NCBI GenBank assembly: GCA_009760855.2 | Contig: WPIO01000075.1 | Coordinates: 1,410,001-1,474,000 of the forward strand | DNA from: Cristatella mucedo | Taxonomy: Eukaryota; Bryozoa; Phylactolaemata; Cristatellidae | DNA length: 64,000 nucleotides | Direction of reading: 5' to 3' | In this document: positions 22,941 to 35,249 of the stretch, piece after piece | Layout: each line of letters opens with the position of its first letter | How positions within the stretch are numbered: position 1 is the first letter of the stretch | The notes under the pieces: model-generated | Told to the model about the DNA's origin: nothing | The model's input: the letters and a program-made list of their open reading frames with translations, nothing else | Database searches by the model: none | Made by a program: the position numbers and the translations under genes

Positions 22941-23696
22941 ACATCACATAGCGTGAACTCGGCTAGAGTTCGATATCAGCGATGAGCCTAAGTTGTGGCT
23001 TACTGCAAGGTTAGTCTTTCGAGACTAGGAACGACGACTGGTTAATGCCGAGCGTTGAACGTGAAGGCCTCCAAGTATGGTATGTGCAAATCAAAGCTTA
23101 CAACAGCAGGCAGCACGTGGAGTAAGATTAATTCAAATTTTCTTTCTACAGAGACCATCTACACTCGTTATAATCGAACTTGCTGCATAGCTGCAATGTT
23201 TGATTGATTGGAGTAACCGAGCCCAATGTGCCGTGCACGAGGCCCTGCTAGTGCTTTCTGTTCGTCCCAGACAACATCGACTCAATTAGGATTTAATGGG
23301 CTGCAAGCGCTGACCGGTTAATGGGTGCGATGGAGTAGAGGGACGTGGCTCCGCACTAATGGCAATGAGCAGTTTCCCAACGGACCCAACGGTTTCATTG
23401 CTTTCCAGCAAAATGCTTCTGCGGCTCCAGCGTCAGTAGACTAACGAGCTGCAACTGTCTGAGTCCGTGGGTCAGGTCAAAGTCAGGCTGGACCTCAAGA
23501 TGAACAGCCTTCGCTGCCCAGGGGTCAGAGGGCAGAGAGCTTCGCTGCCCAGGGGTCAGAGGGTAGACGTTTGCTTGGAGTGGACGGTGCGAGCGCTAGG
23601 CGCTTCGGTGTGTGTGCAATGACTTATCAAGTCATTGCACGTGTGGTACGACTGCCTGCATTGCCTATGGGCTGCCGAGATTACCTCTAACCATTC
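22941..23696. other. Unassigned sequence with a short duplication
   Basis: No gene recognised. A tandem copy of GCTTCGCTGCCCAGGGGTCA lies at about 23509-23570. Confidence 0.4.
23614..23640. repeat. Perfect 12-bp palindromic hairpin
   Basis: GTGCAATGACTT (23614-23625) and AAGTCATTGCAC (23629-23640) pair perfectly around a 3-nt loop. No downstream T-run and no context that gives it a role. Confidence 0.8.
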
Positions 23697-23795
23697 GATC
23701 TCGCTTCCTTTGCAGCAACTGTAAGGTGCCCAGAAGGAGATTGACTACTCTGAGGGCGCTATGTAAAGTCTATTATTATTATTATTAATGTTTAA
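23697..23795 (+). mobile_element. LINE A terminal fragment
   Basis: Diverged last about 100 bp of LINE A (TTTGCAGCAACTGTAAGGTG, hairpin, ATT tail). Confidence 0.75.
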
Positions 23796-23996
23796 TTGCT
23801 ACCAACCTTTGGTTCACGCGCCGGTGAATCCACAGACGTATGTGAAAGCATTCTGTAACGCCGAAGGCTCGGCGGGGTAAGCTTGACCTGCCGCTTACCT
23901 AGCGGCGTAGCCTATCGCCTAATGCCGTTCGGTGCGCGCCTCCGCGCAATAAGCTGGCCGCCACGAAACGAGCGTTTCTGGCGCTGACCTGCTTAC

Positions 23997-25186
23997 TGTT
24001 ACTAAAGGGGGTCGTGAGTCCGCGGCGTGAATTGGAAGCAAGACACACAAATTGGGGATTTTACTGAACTTTATTCGCAAGCGCACAAAGTCGCTGCGCG
24101 TCTAGTTCAGCTTTATCTCCACACTCCTCGCACGTTCAACACTCTTGCGGAGGGAATACTCCTCTACACTAAGCGCGACCCGGACCCTAAACCCTAACCG
24201 GTGAACTAGGAATCCGTTCCCACCTGTGCCGAGGGAATACCCCAAACACGCCAACTTAAACACTCGAGCGGAGGGAGTACTTCTCCACACTGAAGTGCGA
24301 ACCGGAGTCTAAACCCTACCCGGTGAACTAGAACTCGGTTTCCACCAGTGCGACCGGAATACTCCACACACGCCAACTCAAGCACTCCTGCGGAGGAAAT
24401 ACTTCTCCACACTGAAGCGCGACCCGGAGCCTAAACCCTACTCGGTGAACTAGAGCTCCACACACGCCAACTACGCCTAGCTCGCGCCGGCAAATCCCTG
24501 TGCCGAGACCACGTGCTAGCGCGCACACACACGACACAAAAGAAACACAAAAAACGAAAGAACACAGAAAATTCCAGCTCGGGCGCGATACGACCGTATT
24601 CGGTGGGATTCCACCGAATCCTCCTAGCGCTGTCTCGTCTTGTTCCGTCCATCGTCGGCGGACAGCCCGCCCTCCTCCCTCGCTTTTAGAGAAACGAGTG
24701 CCCGACGGCGTCGAGGCGCAGAGCCGGACCAAAGACAAAAGACACGAGGCAAAAGACCCAGAGCGAGCGTCGCTCGACTCTTAAATACTTGGCTGAGACA
24801 ATGGGGCAAGAGCTTAGTGGTATTGGGCCCGGACACCTTGGCCCATTACGGAAAGGAATGACTACCGTTACCAGGCCACTGGCAGGGCACCTCCGTCCAG
24901 CTTGAATGGCGAATGGGTTCCAGACGCTTCTTTCTTGGGAAGAGGGAAGGCGGGGGTTGACAGGCCAGCCAACATCTATCAGCAGCTTCCGCGAGTATCG
25001 GACCAATTCTAAAGGCCGAATCGCCGCTGCTCGTCTCCGAGCTTCCTGGCCTGCTCCTAAGCGCTTCCTCTCTAACCGCACTGACGCTCCTCTCTGGCTC
25101 ACTGCTCCAGGACAAAGGGGCTCTAGCCCGCCGCCGAACAGCTCTTGTTCGCGCTAAAATTCAGCCAAAGCCAGCAGGGCGCTACA
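23997..25186 (-). mobile_element. Candidate solo LTR
   Basis: Read on the minus strand, the block starts TGTAGCGCCC (25186) and ends TTTAGTAACA (23997), the TG...CA ends of an LTR. A TATA-like TATTTAAG lies at 24787-24780 and a poly(A) signal AATAAA at 24075-24070, 73 bp before the end, the order expected for U3, R and U5. No primer-binding site, polypurine tract or pol was recognised beside it, and flanking target duplications are not obvious, so a solo LTR is the best reading. It is not shown to belong to the Gypsy-like pol at 10040. Confidence 0.5.
24130..24475. repeat. 121-122 bp tandem repeat, 3 units
   Basis: CTCYACACTRAAGYGCGA recurs at 24162, 24283 and 24405 with conserved context (CGGTGAACTAG, ACACGCCAACT). 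It lies inside the candidate LTR, downstream of its TATA box in the minus-strand sense. Confidence 0.9.
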
Positions 25187-25570
25187 ATTCTGTGTCGTCG
25201 TGTCTTGCGTGCGCATTTGTTCTGTTGTCTGCTTTAATTAGCCACCTGCTCACGTTAGAGCTAATCTTCTTTTTGCCAGCAGCGGTCATTTCATCCGACG
25301 GCGAGAATTAACGTAGTATTTAGGTTGGGATGTAGGTTGGAAGATATATATCTATGTATAGATATAAGTCGATGCTCTTTATAAAGTCGCCGTTTAATGC
25401 CGACGGCTCTTGCCAGTTGATTATTGGAATGCATGTGCGTCCAGTTGCAAGCTGAGAGCTGTCACTTCGACTACTGAGAAACGGAGGCCAGGTTGAATTA
25501 ACGGAGCCCATCTTCTACATGAATGTATATCTATATCTGCAGTTATATTAAACACGCGTATATATGTATG
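25187..25570. other. Unassigned sequence
   Basis: No recognisable feature before the TA repeats. Confidence 0.4.
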
Positions 25571-25575
25571 GACTT

Positions 25576-25815
<240 letters not shown>

Positions 25816-26180
25816 AATGGAGCATTCGCGAAATTGAACAGACTTATTCTATGAGGCCTGTATACAAGCATGCATGTGAAGCCACGTGACTGTGTGAAAT
25901 TTCACTCTTTCTTTAACCGAGCGTGAAAACGCTCTATACATCAGATGCAGAATAACATTGGTGCTTTATTTTTGAATCTATTTCGCGGCGAACATATTTT
26001 TTCATCAACCTCTACGTCTCAGCGGTTGCAAGAGCACTGTTCTTTCTCATTAAAGGCGCTGCGACAAGGAATATGCAGCGCGTCGTCAATGGCAGCAGAG
26101 TCCGCTGGTCGTCTCTGAACATGAGGTTCGACTCACTCAAGACTGTTTAAAGTGAAGTGATGCGGCTGTGAATCTCTTTA
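25816..26180. other. Unassigned sequence upstream of the GPCR pseudogene
   Basis: No coding or regulatory signal recognised. Confidence 0.35.
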
Positions 26181-26830
26181 TTGCTGCAGAAATGGTTGCC
26201 GAATACGTCTTCGCGACGATACAGTCGTGCAGTGATGTTACAGCGTCAGCAATTGGAGGATGTCGTAACGACTCCACTACTCACGCAAACACAATCGACA
26301 TTGATCAGGCAGTTCAATAGGCTGCTCGATCAATTTAGGTATGGAGTGCAGCTTTTTTGGCTCAACGTTGCTTTCTTTCTGTGTTTGAATATATTTGGGA
26401 CGCGTGGAAACGTGCTGTCTATTGCCATAATGACGACCGCTGATTTGAACAAAGCTGCGTTTGGGACACACCTTGCTGCTATGGCTGAGGTGAATACGTT
26501 ATTTTTATGGAAAGCCCTTCCAAAAGGTTTCATTCGCTGATTTTGGCTCGTAACTAAGACCAGCGACCTGCGGCTTCGCGAGCGAGGCTTTTGCCAATTG
26601 CTACTGGACGCCCGCGCGCCCGTCGATGCCGTCGAGCTCAGCCTGCTGCTGCTGCTGTCTTCCGTCGCCGTCGTGCTGGTGACGGAAGCGCGTCCATCTT
26701 GGCTAAGCCGAGCCGGCGCCGGCAGGTGCTGAAGGGCCGGCGGCCCTGCAGCGAACGCTCGGGAGTCCGACGAAGTTATATTAATCTGCCATCAATCCGC
26801 TCTCGTCGGCGGTCGCCGTGAGCGCGAACG
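26181..26830 (+). pseudogene. Broken GPCR paralog (TM1-TM2 fused to ECL2-TM5)
   Basis: The frame at 26181-26540 contains a TM1/TM2-like part: GTRGNVLSIAIM (GN signature, where the paralogs have GNALTVVVM), then KAAFGTHLAAMAEVNTLFLW and LPKGFIR. It then hits an in-frame TGA, where the paralogs have HWMW/LWVW, and reaches GGCTC|GTAACT at the place of the conserved splice donor. Immediately after (about 26553-26680) the DNA matches the ECL2-TM5 part of the intact receptor's exon 2: CTGCGGCTTCGCGAGCGAGG parallels CTGCGGCTACACGAGCGAGG at 47636, followed by CTACTGGACGC and GAGCTCAGCCTGCTG. TM3, TM4 and the intron are absent. Stops, frame changes and this deletion mark a pseudogene. Its right edge is approximate. 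Confidence 0.65.
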
Positions 26831-28535
26831 AGCCGCTCTCCTTGCAGTCGCACAACCTGGGACCCGGAATCCCCCGCCAGGGACGCGAGACGACGAATCC
26901 CGCGGGAAAGTCTCTGCCGGGCGTTTGCGACCGTTGGCCCGTAGGCGACGCCGAAGCACGTGCAGCCTTGACGCCATGTCGCGAAGGGAGCAGTTTGCAG
27001 TCTCGTAGCCAGAGACGTTTTAACAACCAATGAGGTCGCGAAGCTTCGCTCCGGCTCAGCGAATCGATCGCGAGCGAAGGGAGGGGAGAAAGCGGTGCAC
27101 TTCCGGGGTCATTCGCCCCGCTTGAGGAAACTGCTGCCAGCCGAAAGCTCCTCCCTCACTCGCCCGCTAGGTGGTCGTTCGTTCGCTCAGCGGCCGATGA
27201 GCCGCGATCGGTGCTCCGCCGCACGACGATCGATAAATGCCGGTCACCAGAGGCTGGCACTTAGCCCGCCGCCGCCGTTTTTAGCCTACCTACCCGCCGA
27301 GAGTTTGCCAGATGCTTCGCCGAGTAAGCGAAACTGATTCGAGAGGCCACTCAGCGAGAGGCGCAGCTGAAACGGCATTTGCTCGCCTCGGCGCTCCAGC
27401 ACCGAAGCGAGCGAATGCCGTCTGCTTATGTGCGAATGCCGAATGCCGTCTGCTTATCTGTGAATGCCGCCGCTCGTTCGCGGAAAAGAGCGCGAACCTG
27501 TCGCTGCCAATGAAGCCGTTCCGCGCCTTCCGGTCTGAACGTCCACTGCAAGACCGCCGAAGGAGTCGGCAAGCCGAGACCCCATGTCTGTCGTACGCTC
27601 CACACAAGCGAGCGTCGAGCAGTCTTTAGCCTTCGAGACTGGACAGTTCAACTTAGATGCGAAGGTCAGCGAGGTCAGAAGCGCCGCCAACACAATATAC
27701 ATCATAATACATCACGTGTGTACTATTTTGCGTCAAAAGTGTGTGATAAATTGCCGAGGAGCCGTAGCAGTCGTCATTTGCTAGTTGTAGCGGTTGCAAA
27801 TTGATTGGAGAGCGTTGAGCTTGAAAGACGGAGTTTTTTATTAGCGCGTTTAAGTAATGAACTGAACGCTACGTTTGGTTAACTAGGTGTCGCAAGCGGG
27901 ATAAATGCTGATGATATATGCCAATTATTCTGGTGCTAGTCTCAGTGCATGCGATTATATTGTGAACGAATAAACTGAAAAATGGATTTTATATAATTCA
28001 AACTAAGGCATGTACAGATCGCAGTACTGATTGCATAAAAGCTAGAACGGCCGGCTTCAATTCTGAACTTGAGAATTCCAAAAAATCTTGTTCTAGATGA
28101 GTTTTTGAGGCAGGTGGCACACAAATTAAGCGAATCGACGAGCAGAATTTAAGAGAGCTGAAATGATCTCAGAATCTATGCTAACTCTACATGATTTAAA
28201 AGTCATTAATGGCTGAGAACGACCTAAGGGCTTCTATCGACGAGTTTTGGCGAAAGCTTGGTTACTTTGAGGTGTGTAACCTGTGGAGCAACGAAGACAA
28301 ATAGATATTAGAATATCTGACCCTCAATGTTACCACTAAACTGCAGTATGCCTGGAGCTACACTGAAACTGCTTCGAGAGTGGGACTTGAGTTCCCTATT
28401 GACGGTAGCAGAATTGAGCTTAATTCTGTTAATCTTGAAGATGCCAAGGGCAAGAAGGTGACTGGTATATCTCAGACGCAGGCCCGATTTAAAAGCCCTA
28501 CATTGCAAACCGGAAACGTGACGTACGGTTTGATA
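26831..28535. other. GC-rich then ordinary unassigned sequence
   Basis: Up to about 27640 the DNA is GC-rich with overlapping Arg/Ala/Ser-rich frames that look compositional. A duplicated GAATGCCGTCTGCTTAT unit lies at about 27412-27468. Beyond 27640 nothing is recognised. Confidence 0.4.
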
Positions 28536-28537
28536 AG

Positions 28538-29475
28538 ATAATAATAATAATAATAATAATAAATCACTTGATAAACCGCCCTCAGAGAACTTAATCTCTC
28601 TTGAGGCGCTTTACATTTGCTGCAAAGTGAAATGCAATTGAATGGTAAGTAAAATCATGCTTGAAAAACAAACAAATGAATGATATGGTTAGGGGTGACA
28701 TGCACAGGGTCAGCATGTGAATGTGGTTAGTAGCAGCATGCACAGTATCAGCACACATAAGCACATCAAGGGCGAATCACAGGGACCCGCTAAATGCTGT
28801 CCTATATAGGTGTGTTTTTATGTTCCTTTTAAATGTGGTCAGGTCGGGGATGTTCTGACGCAGGTCGGGAGGGAGTTCCAGACTGGGAGCATACGAACTA
28901 AATGCATGGTCTCCAAAAGGATTTAAGGTTTGTACGAGGTATTTATAGACTGTTGGATTCCGAAAAGCGGGTGGTACGATGCTTGGCCTGATGGGGTAGT
29001 ATATCTGAAAGATAGGCTGGAGCCATAGAGTGAAGGGACCTAAAAGTGAGCGACAAAACCTTGAAGTCAATCCGTTGCTTGACTGGTAGCCAGTGCAGGT
29101 CGGCGAGAAGTGGAGTAATGTGGCAACTGCGACGCTCACGACAGGCAAGTCTAGCTGCCGAGTTTTGCACCAGCTGCAATCGCCTGATCGCACATGCTGG
29201 TAGGCCAGTAAGCAGTGAGTTGCAGAAGTCGAGACGGGATGTCACGAATGCATGGACCAACTTAGATGTAGTATCTTTATCTAAATAAGCCCGAATTTTA
29301 GCAATGTTATGAAGCTGAAAATAGGCGAATTTGACTGTGGAGCTGATATGGTCGTCTAACGAGAGGTCGCTTTGGAATATGACACCTAGATTTCGAGCTG
29401 ATTCAACTGGAGATATGCTGGAAGAGCCAATTTTGAGAGTCAGCCTTTCCAATCTCTGAGATAACTTGTAGGGTT
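28538..29475 (-). mobile_element. LINE A 3' fragment
   Basis: (AAT)n, hairpin, 3' UTR and 3' coding part with a frameshift near 28880-28960. The 5' part reads well (LERLTLKIGSSSISPVESAR, VIFQSDLSLDDH) and ends near 29475. Confidence 0.9.
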
Positions 29476-29915
29476 TTAAACGAGAACGTGGACACGAGTT
29501 TTCATAACGTGCAGATATGTGGGACATTAGCAGACGATGTGGAGAACGGACTGAATGTACTGCCTAAGCCGGTAGTAGCCATTGTCAAGCCTGTGACAAT
29601 AGCAACTTGCTTCGACACTTACTGTTCAAACATTCAAGCACAGGGACTGTTGCTCTGTGGGTGGAGAGTTTTCTATTCTTACCAAAGAGCTTAGTGCTGA
29701 TGGTGTTGGTGCTACGAGTAGTTGAATGGCTGCAAACTCTTGTTACGTACTTGATGGAAACCGTTTACCTCTTATGCTGTGGGATGTTCTAATATTGCAA
29801 TCTGTCGCATGTCCCTGCTTTTTGTTGACTGAGAGCACTACCTGCTTATTTTCAGAGAGACTTCCACTTCTGCAACTCATCTTTGTCCTTTTGTCTACTT
29901 GGGGAAGCCCCTTAG
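29476..29915. other. Unassigned sequence between LINE A copies
   Basis: Nothing recognised; short plus-strand frames have no domain. Confidence 0.35.
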
Positions 29916-31297
29916 TAATAATAATAATAATATTGCACTTGATAAAGCGCCCTCAGAGAACTTAATCTCTTTCTAGGCGCTTTACGTTTGCTGCAAAGTG
30001 ATACGCAATAGAATAGTAAGTAAAATCATGCTTGAAAAACAAACAAAATGAATAACATGGTTAGGGGTTACATGCACTGGGTCAGCATGCAAATGTGGTT
30101 AGTGGCAGCATGAACAGTGTCAGCACGCATATGCACACCAAGGACGAATCACAGGGACCCACTAAATGCTGTCCTAAATAGGTATGTTTTTAAGTTTCTT
30201 TTAAATGTGGTCAGGTCAGGGGATGTTCTGATGCAGGTCGGGAGGGAGTTCCAGGCTGTGGGAGCATACGAGCTAAATGCACGGTCTCCAAAGGATTTAA
30301 GGTTTGTACGAGCTATTTCTAGACCGTTGGATTCCGAAAAGCAAGTGGTACGATGCTTTGCCTGATGGGGTAGTATATCTGAAAGATAGGCTGGAGCCAT
30401 AGAATGAAGAGACCTAAAAGTGAGCGACAAAACCTTGAAGTCAATCCGTTGCTTGACTGGTAACCAGTGCAGGTCGGCGAGAAGTGGAGTAATGTGGCAA
30501 CTGCGACGCTCACGACAGACAAGCCTAGCTGCAGAGTTTTGCACCAGCTGCAATCGCCTGATCGCACATGCTGGTAGGCCAGTAAGCAGTGAGTTGCAGA
30601 AGTCAAGACGAGATGTCACGAATGCATGGACCAACTTGGACGTGGTATCCTTATCTAAACAAGCCCGAATTTTAGCAATGTTATGAAGCTGAAAATAGGC
30701 TGATTTGACTGTGGAGCTGATGTGGTCGTCTAACGAGAGGTCGCTTTGGAATATGACACCTAGATTTCGAGCTGATGCAACTGGAGATATGCTGGCAGAG
30801 CCAATTTTGAAAGTCAGCCTTTCCAATTTCTGAATAACACTAGGTTTGCCCATAACTAGTAAGTTAGTTTTATCATCGTTTAGTTTTAGAAAATTTGCTG
30901 CCATCCATGATCGGATGTCATCAATGCATGCAGCAAGTGAGTTGAGAGAATTTGAGGTGCTCGAAGGCTGGGAGGGATCAAAGCAAAGGTACAACTGAGT
31001 GTCATCCGCATAGAAGTGAAAGCCTAGATTGTGCTTGGCAATCACATCAGCGAGAGGGAGAGTATAAACGGTGAAAAGGACCGGACCTAGCACAGAGCCC
31101 TGAGGTACTCCATATTTTAGAGATACTTCAGATGATCTTTGTCCATTCACGTCAACACTCTGGAGTCTCCCACTGAGATAGGACCTGAACCACTGCAGAG
31201 CAGTGCCAGTGATGCCCAGGCGAGATGAGAGGCGCTCTAGAAGTACTTTGTGATCGATGGTATCAAAAGCTGCCGAAAGATCAACCTTATTCTTCAA
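29916..31297 (-). mobile_element. LINE A copy with the longest open RT frame
   Basis: Behind a clean (AAT)n tail, hairpin and 3' UTR, an uninterrupted 382-residue minus-strand frame (31297-30149) covers most of the reverse-transcriptase domain and the C-terminus. It has DLSAAFDTIDHKVLLERL at the start, [10 protein letters not shown] at 63-72, the catalytic YADD at 96-99, FLKLNDDKTNLLVMGKP and VQNSAARLVCRERRSCH, ending FRTAFSGSL. The enzyme primes reverse transcription at nicked target DNA. The copy is cut on its 5' side at about 31290, so endonuclease and promoter are missing and it cannot move by itself. The intact frame suggests it is one of the youngest copies here. Confidence 0.9.
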
Positions 31298-32150
31298 CCC
31301 TATTCTTCGAACCCTTATTCTTCGAATCCTGATTCCGGTGCAACTTCTGCAGGGACGATGATATTGGACTTGGCTACTATAGTGAACACAAAAGCGTCAT
31401 CTTTGTCCATATGCATGTTGACCAACTTTGCGTCGCTACGTTGCTAAATCGGTATGCGGTTAAAGCAAATGCGCTGGGCTACTTGTTCTGATTCACAGCA
31501 TCTTGAACATTAATTGCGTCTCGAAAGTCCGTCAGTGGGGGTATGCAACTTAGAGAAGTTCGAATCAGGAAGTTTTCTCTCAAACCCACAGACCCTCTGG
31601 GTGACTACTAGACAGACAAGACTAATTCAGTGAGACAATGCAAGTAATGAACCTGATTAGTCACAATCGCTCGTGTAATGGTGCATTTATAGTGTGCACT
31701 AATATTGTTCTACTTTCAGATCGTTGCAGGTTTATATTGCGATAGAGCTGAAGCTGTTGGCACTCGCATGTCTCCAACCAAGTACAGAACTGACGACCTC
31801 TGAAAAGCTAAGGGGCTAAAGATGGATTGCAGCCCAAGTCGTTGGCGAGGCTGTATTGGGCTGATGAAGAAAAGATGTATATGACGACAGCATGAAAGAA
31901 GGCACACGAAGATCATTGCTAGTAATTTATGCTAGATCCCAATGAGTTGGGTGAGCCAAACGTTGACAGTTGTTGCAGCCGGTGGTGCTAATTATTTTTA
32001 TTAATTCAGCCAAGGCCAGCCTTAATTTAAGGAGTTGCAGTGAAACGGCGGCGTTTCATATCAGCCAAAGTGAGACTCTCTTCCTCAATTCCGTGAAGCA
32101 TCTCAATGTCGGTATTCGCTGCGGCCACGAGTGACCTCACTCTGAATTCA
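31298..32150. other. Unassigned sequence
   Basis: Starts with a short CTTATTCTTCGAA duplication at the LINE edge (about 31286-31328); otherwise nothing recognised. Confidence 0.4.
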
Positions 32151-33405
32151 TCTCCATGTCAAAAGAGACTACATGCCCTCTAGAAATTATTCTCACAGTG
32201 ATACGTCTACGATGCTTAGATCTTCGGCTGCCACGCACAACTAACACAGTAAACACGTCCTTTGCTTTATGTCTTATTCTTCCTATTTTTATAAAGACTG
32301 TGGTTATACAACTAATAAAGAGATCAATTTTAGATCAAAATAACTTGTACAATTTCCACCCAGTCTCCCTACTGCCGTTTTTAACAAAGGCACTGGAATG
32401 AATTATGGAAGATCATGTGAACTCTTATCTTAAAGCTTTAAACATAGCTAGTAATTAAAAGTCTTGTTTTAGAGCTTATGTCTGTACGGATTCAGCATAA
32501 CTTTAGGTGTATAGCGACCTTCTCGGATCTGCAGGCTTAGGTACAATATTTCTGCCTGTGTGGCATCGTTAGATGTTCTCTTAGCTCTCTTTCCGTCTCT
32601 CTTTCTCTCTTCTTAGTTCTTTCGACAGCGTTACATACTTTTGATCACCACGTCGTTCTTTGAGCTCATGTTATCTTGCCTGGGCATCACTGGCACTGTG
32701 CTGCAATGGTTTACGTCTTGTCACGGTAGGAAATTCTAGAGTAGCGATGAAATCGGACAGAAATAATTATAGAAACGCAGAAGTACGGGGTTCCTGAGGC
32801 TTCATGCTTTGTCGGCTTCTTTTCACAGTTTATACTCTCCCTCCTGCCCACGTGATCGACAAGTAAAATCTAGGTTTTCACCTCTATGCAGATGACACAA
32901 AGTTGTACCTTTGCTTTGATCTCTTGCAGATCTCCAGCGTGTTAAATTCTCCCAACTCCCTTACTGCATGTATTGATATCACCCACGCCTGAATGGTAGC
33001 AAACTTTGTTAAATTGAATGACAATACGATTAAGTTGCTACCAATGGGCAAATAAATGTAACTCGGAAAATAAAAAAAGATGACACTTAAACAAATCTCT
33101 GCGTATATCCTACATCCTATATCCTATAGCCTATCCTTTAGCATCTGGACGATATACAAGTGTATGGTATGGATGCTACAGGATATATGTACATAAATTT
33201 ATACCATATATCCTGTATCCTATATCCCGTATCCTGTAACACATATCCTATATCTTGTAAAATATATCCTGTAGCATCTGCATATCATCTATCATATCCT
33301 GCAGCATCTGCACGATATAAAAGTGCTCTATTCCAAAGCGTCCTCTCACTAGATGACAGGAACAGCATAAACAGTCAAATCTGCTTACTTTATGCTAAGT
33401 AGCAC
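32150..33405 (+). mobile_element. Old LINE A copy with a minisatellite inside
   Basis: Strongly decayed RT: YNFHPVSLLPFLTKALE, then GITGTVLQWF, HLYADDTKLYLCFD and VKLNDNTIKLL, with stops between. The frame is lost at about 33085 in repeats and resumes at 33326 with LFQSVLSLDD, matching the LINE A order. Repeats at 33105-33325 therefore replaced or expanded the intervening part. Confidence 0.75.
33105..33328. repeat. Degenerate ATCCTATAT minisatellite
   Basis: Variants of ATATCCTRTA repeat through the block. It is flanked by a direct repeat of about 25 bp (AGCATCTGNACGATATANAA at about 33139 and 33302). Confidence 0.85.
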
Positions 33406-33434
33406 TCCTGAAAATAGGGCGTGCTTAGACAACG

Positions 33435-34632
33435 ATAATAATAATAATAATAATAATGCACTTGATAAAGCGCCCTCAGAGAACTCAATCTCTTTCTAGG
33501 CGCTTTACATTTGATGCAAAGGGAAATGAAATTGAATGGTAAGTAAAATCACGCTTGAAAAACAAACACAATGAATAATATGGTTAGGGTTGACATGCAC
33601 AGGGTCAGCATGCAAATGTGGTTAATGGCAGCATGCACAGTGTCAGCACGCATAAGCACATCAAGGACGAATCACAGGGACCCACAAAATGCTGTCCTAA
33701 ATAGGTGTGCTTTTAAGTTTCTTTTAAATGTGGTCACGCCAGGGCATGTTCTGACGCAGGTCGGGAGGGAGTTCCAGGCTTTGGGAGCATACGAAAGAAA
33801 TGTGCGGTCTCCAAAGGATTTAAATTTTGTACGAGGTATTTGTAGACTGTTGGATTCCAAAAAGCGGGGGGTACGATGCTTGGCCTGATGGGGGAGTATA
33901 TCGGAGAGATAGGCTGGAGCCATAGAATGAAGGGACATAAAAGTGAGCGACAAAACCTTGAAGTCAATCCATTGCTTGTCTGGCAGCCAGTGCAGGTCGG
34001 CAAGAAGTGGAGTAGTGTGGCAACTGCGACGCTCACGGCAGACAAGCCTAGCTGCACAGTTTTGCACCAACTGCAATCGCCTGATCGTACATGCTGGTAG
34101 GCCAGTAACCAGTGAAGTGCGGAAATCGAGACGGGATGTCACGAATGCATGGACCAACTTAGATGTGGTATCCTTATCTAAACAAGCCCGAATTTTAGCA
34201 TAGTTATGAAGCTGAAAATAGGCGGATTTGACTGTGGAGCTGATACGGTCGTCTAACGAGAGGTTGCTTTAGAATATGACACCTAGTTTTCGAGCAGATT
34301 CAACTAGAGATATGCTGGCAGAGCCAATTTTGAGAGTCAGCCTTTCCATTCTCTGAATCACACAGGGTTTGCCCATAACTAGTAAGTTAGTTTTATCATC
34401 GTTAAGTTTTAGAAAATTTGCTGCCATCCTTGAGCGGATGTCATCAATGCATGCAGTAAGTGAGTTGAGAGAATCTGAGGTGCTCGAAGGCTGGGAGGGA
34501 TCAAAGCCGAGGTACAACTGAGTGTCATCCGCATAGAAGTGAAAGCGTAGATTGTGCTTAGCAATCCCAACAGCGAGAGGGCGAGTATAAACCGGGAAAA
34601 GAACCGGACCTAGCACGGAGCCCTGAAGGATA
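33435..34632 (-). mobile_element. LINE A 3' fragment
   Basis: Very clear (AAT)n tail and hairpin (arms 33467-33474 and 33499-33506). The coding part reads from the YADD region ([15 protein letters not shown]) to the C-terminus with one interruption near 34200-34270. It is 5'-truncated at about 34630. Confidence 0.9.
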
Positions 34633-34639
34633 CTGTATC

Positions 34640-35055
34640 AAAATTGGTCCACATGTTTGTGACATCCGACTTGATTTTTGCAACCCACTGCTTACTGATC
34701 TTCCGGCCTTTGCAATCAGGTGCTTAAAGTTGTTAAAAGCCTCGGCAGCCAGGCTTATCTGTTGCGAGCTTCGCAGTTGCCATTTGATACCACTTCATGC
34801 TGACCTTCACTGGCTGCTAATCAAGCAGACTTCAAGGTTCCATCACTAATGTTTAGGTCTCTCCCGCTCTCTGTCTCCAGCCTATCAGAACTACTACTCC
34901 CTCACCAGGTTAAGCATCGTAAGACAAACTTTTCTAACTCAAGTTGCTTACCTACACCCAGGATAAATCTAAATCCTCTGGAAGCCATGCCTCTAGTTCA
35001 TGTGCTTTAGAAGCCAGTGGCTCAGTCTCAACCAAAATCAAGACGTTAATAATAA
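34640..35055 (+). mobile_element. Decayed LINE A fragment, opposite strand
   Basis: Weak but collinear relic (LVHMFVTSDLIF, AARLICCELRSCH, ADLHWLLIKQ). It abuts the truncated 5' edge of the minus-strand copy head to head. Confidence 0.65.
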
Positions 35056-35249
35056 CGATTTTATAACCAGCTATGCATGGTTAGGCGTATATTAAGCAAA
35101 AGAAACTTATTGGGCAAGTCAATTGCGCTTCCTAAGGAGTTTAGTAAAATTTTGCGTTTGTTCAGCTTTTAGCCGTACGAAAGCTGTCTTACGCGATGGC
35201 TGCTGACAAACGTCGTACCTCCATTGCTAAAAGAGCTAGGATTGATGTC

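Noticed and set aside
24180-24445. CCCTAAACCCTAA telomere-like text
   Set aside because: One short occurrence per 122-bp unit; not a telomere array.
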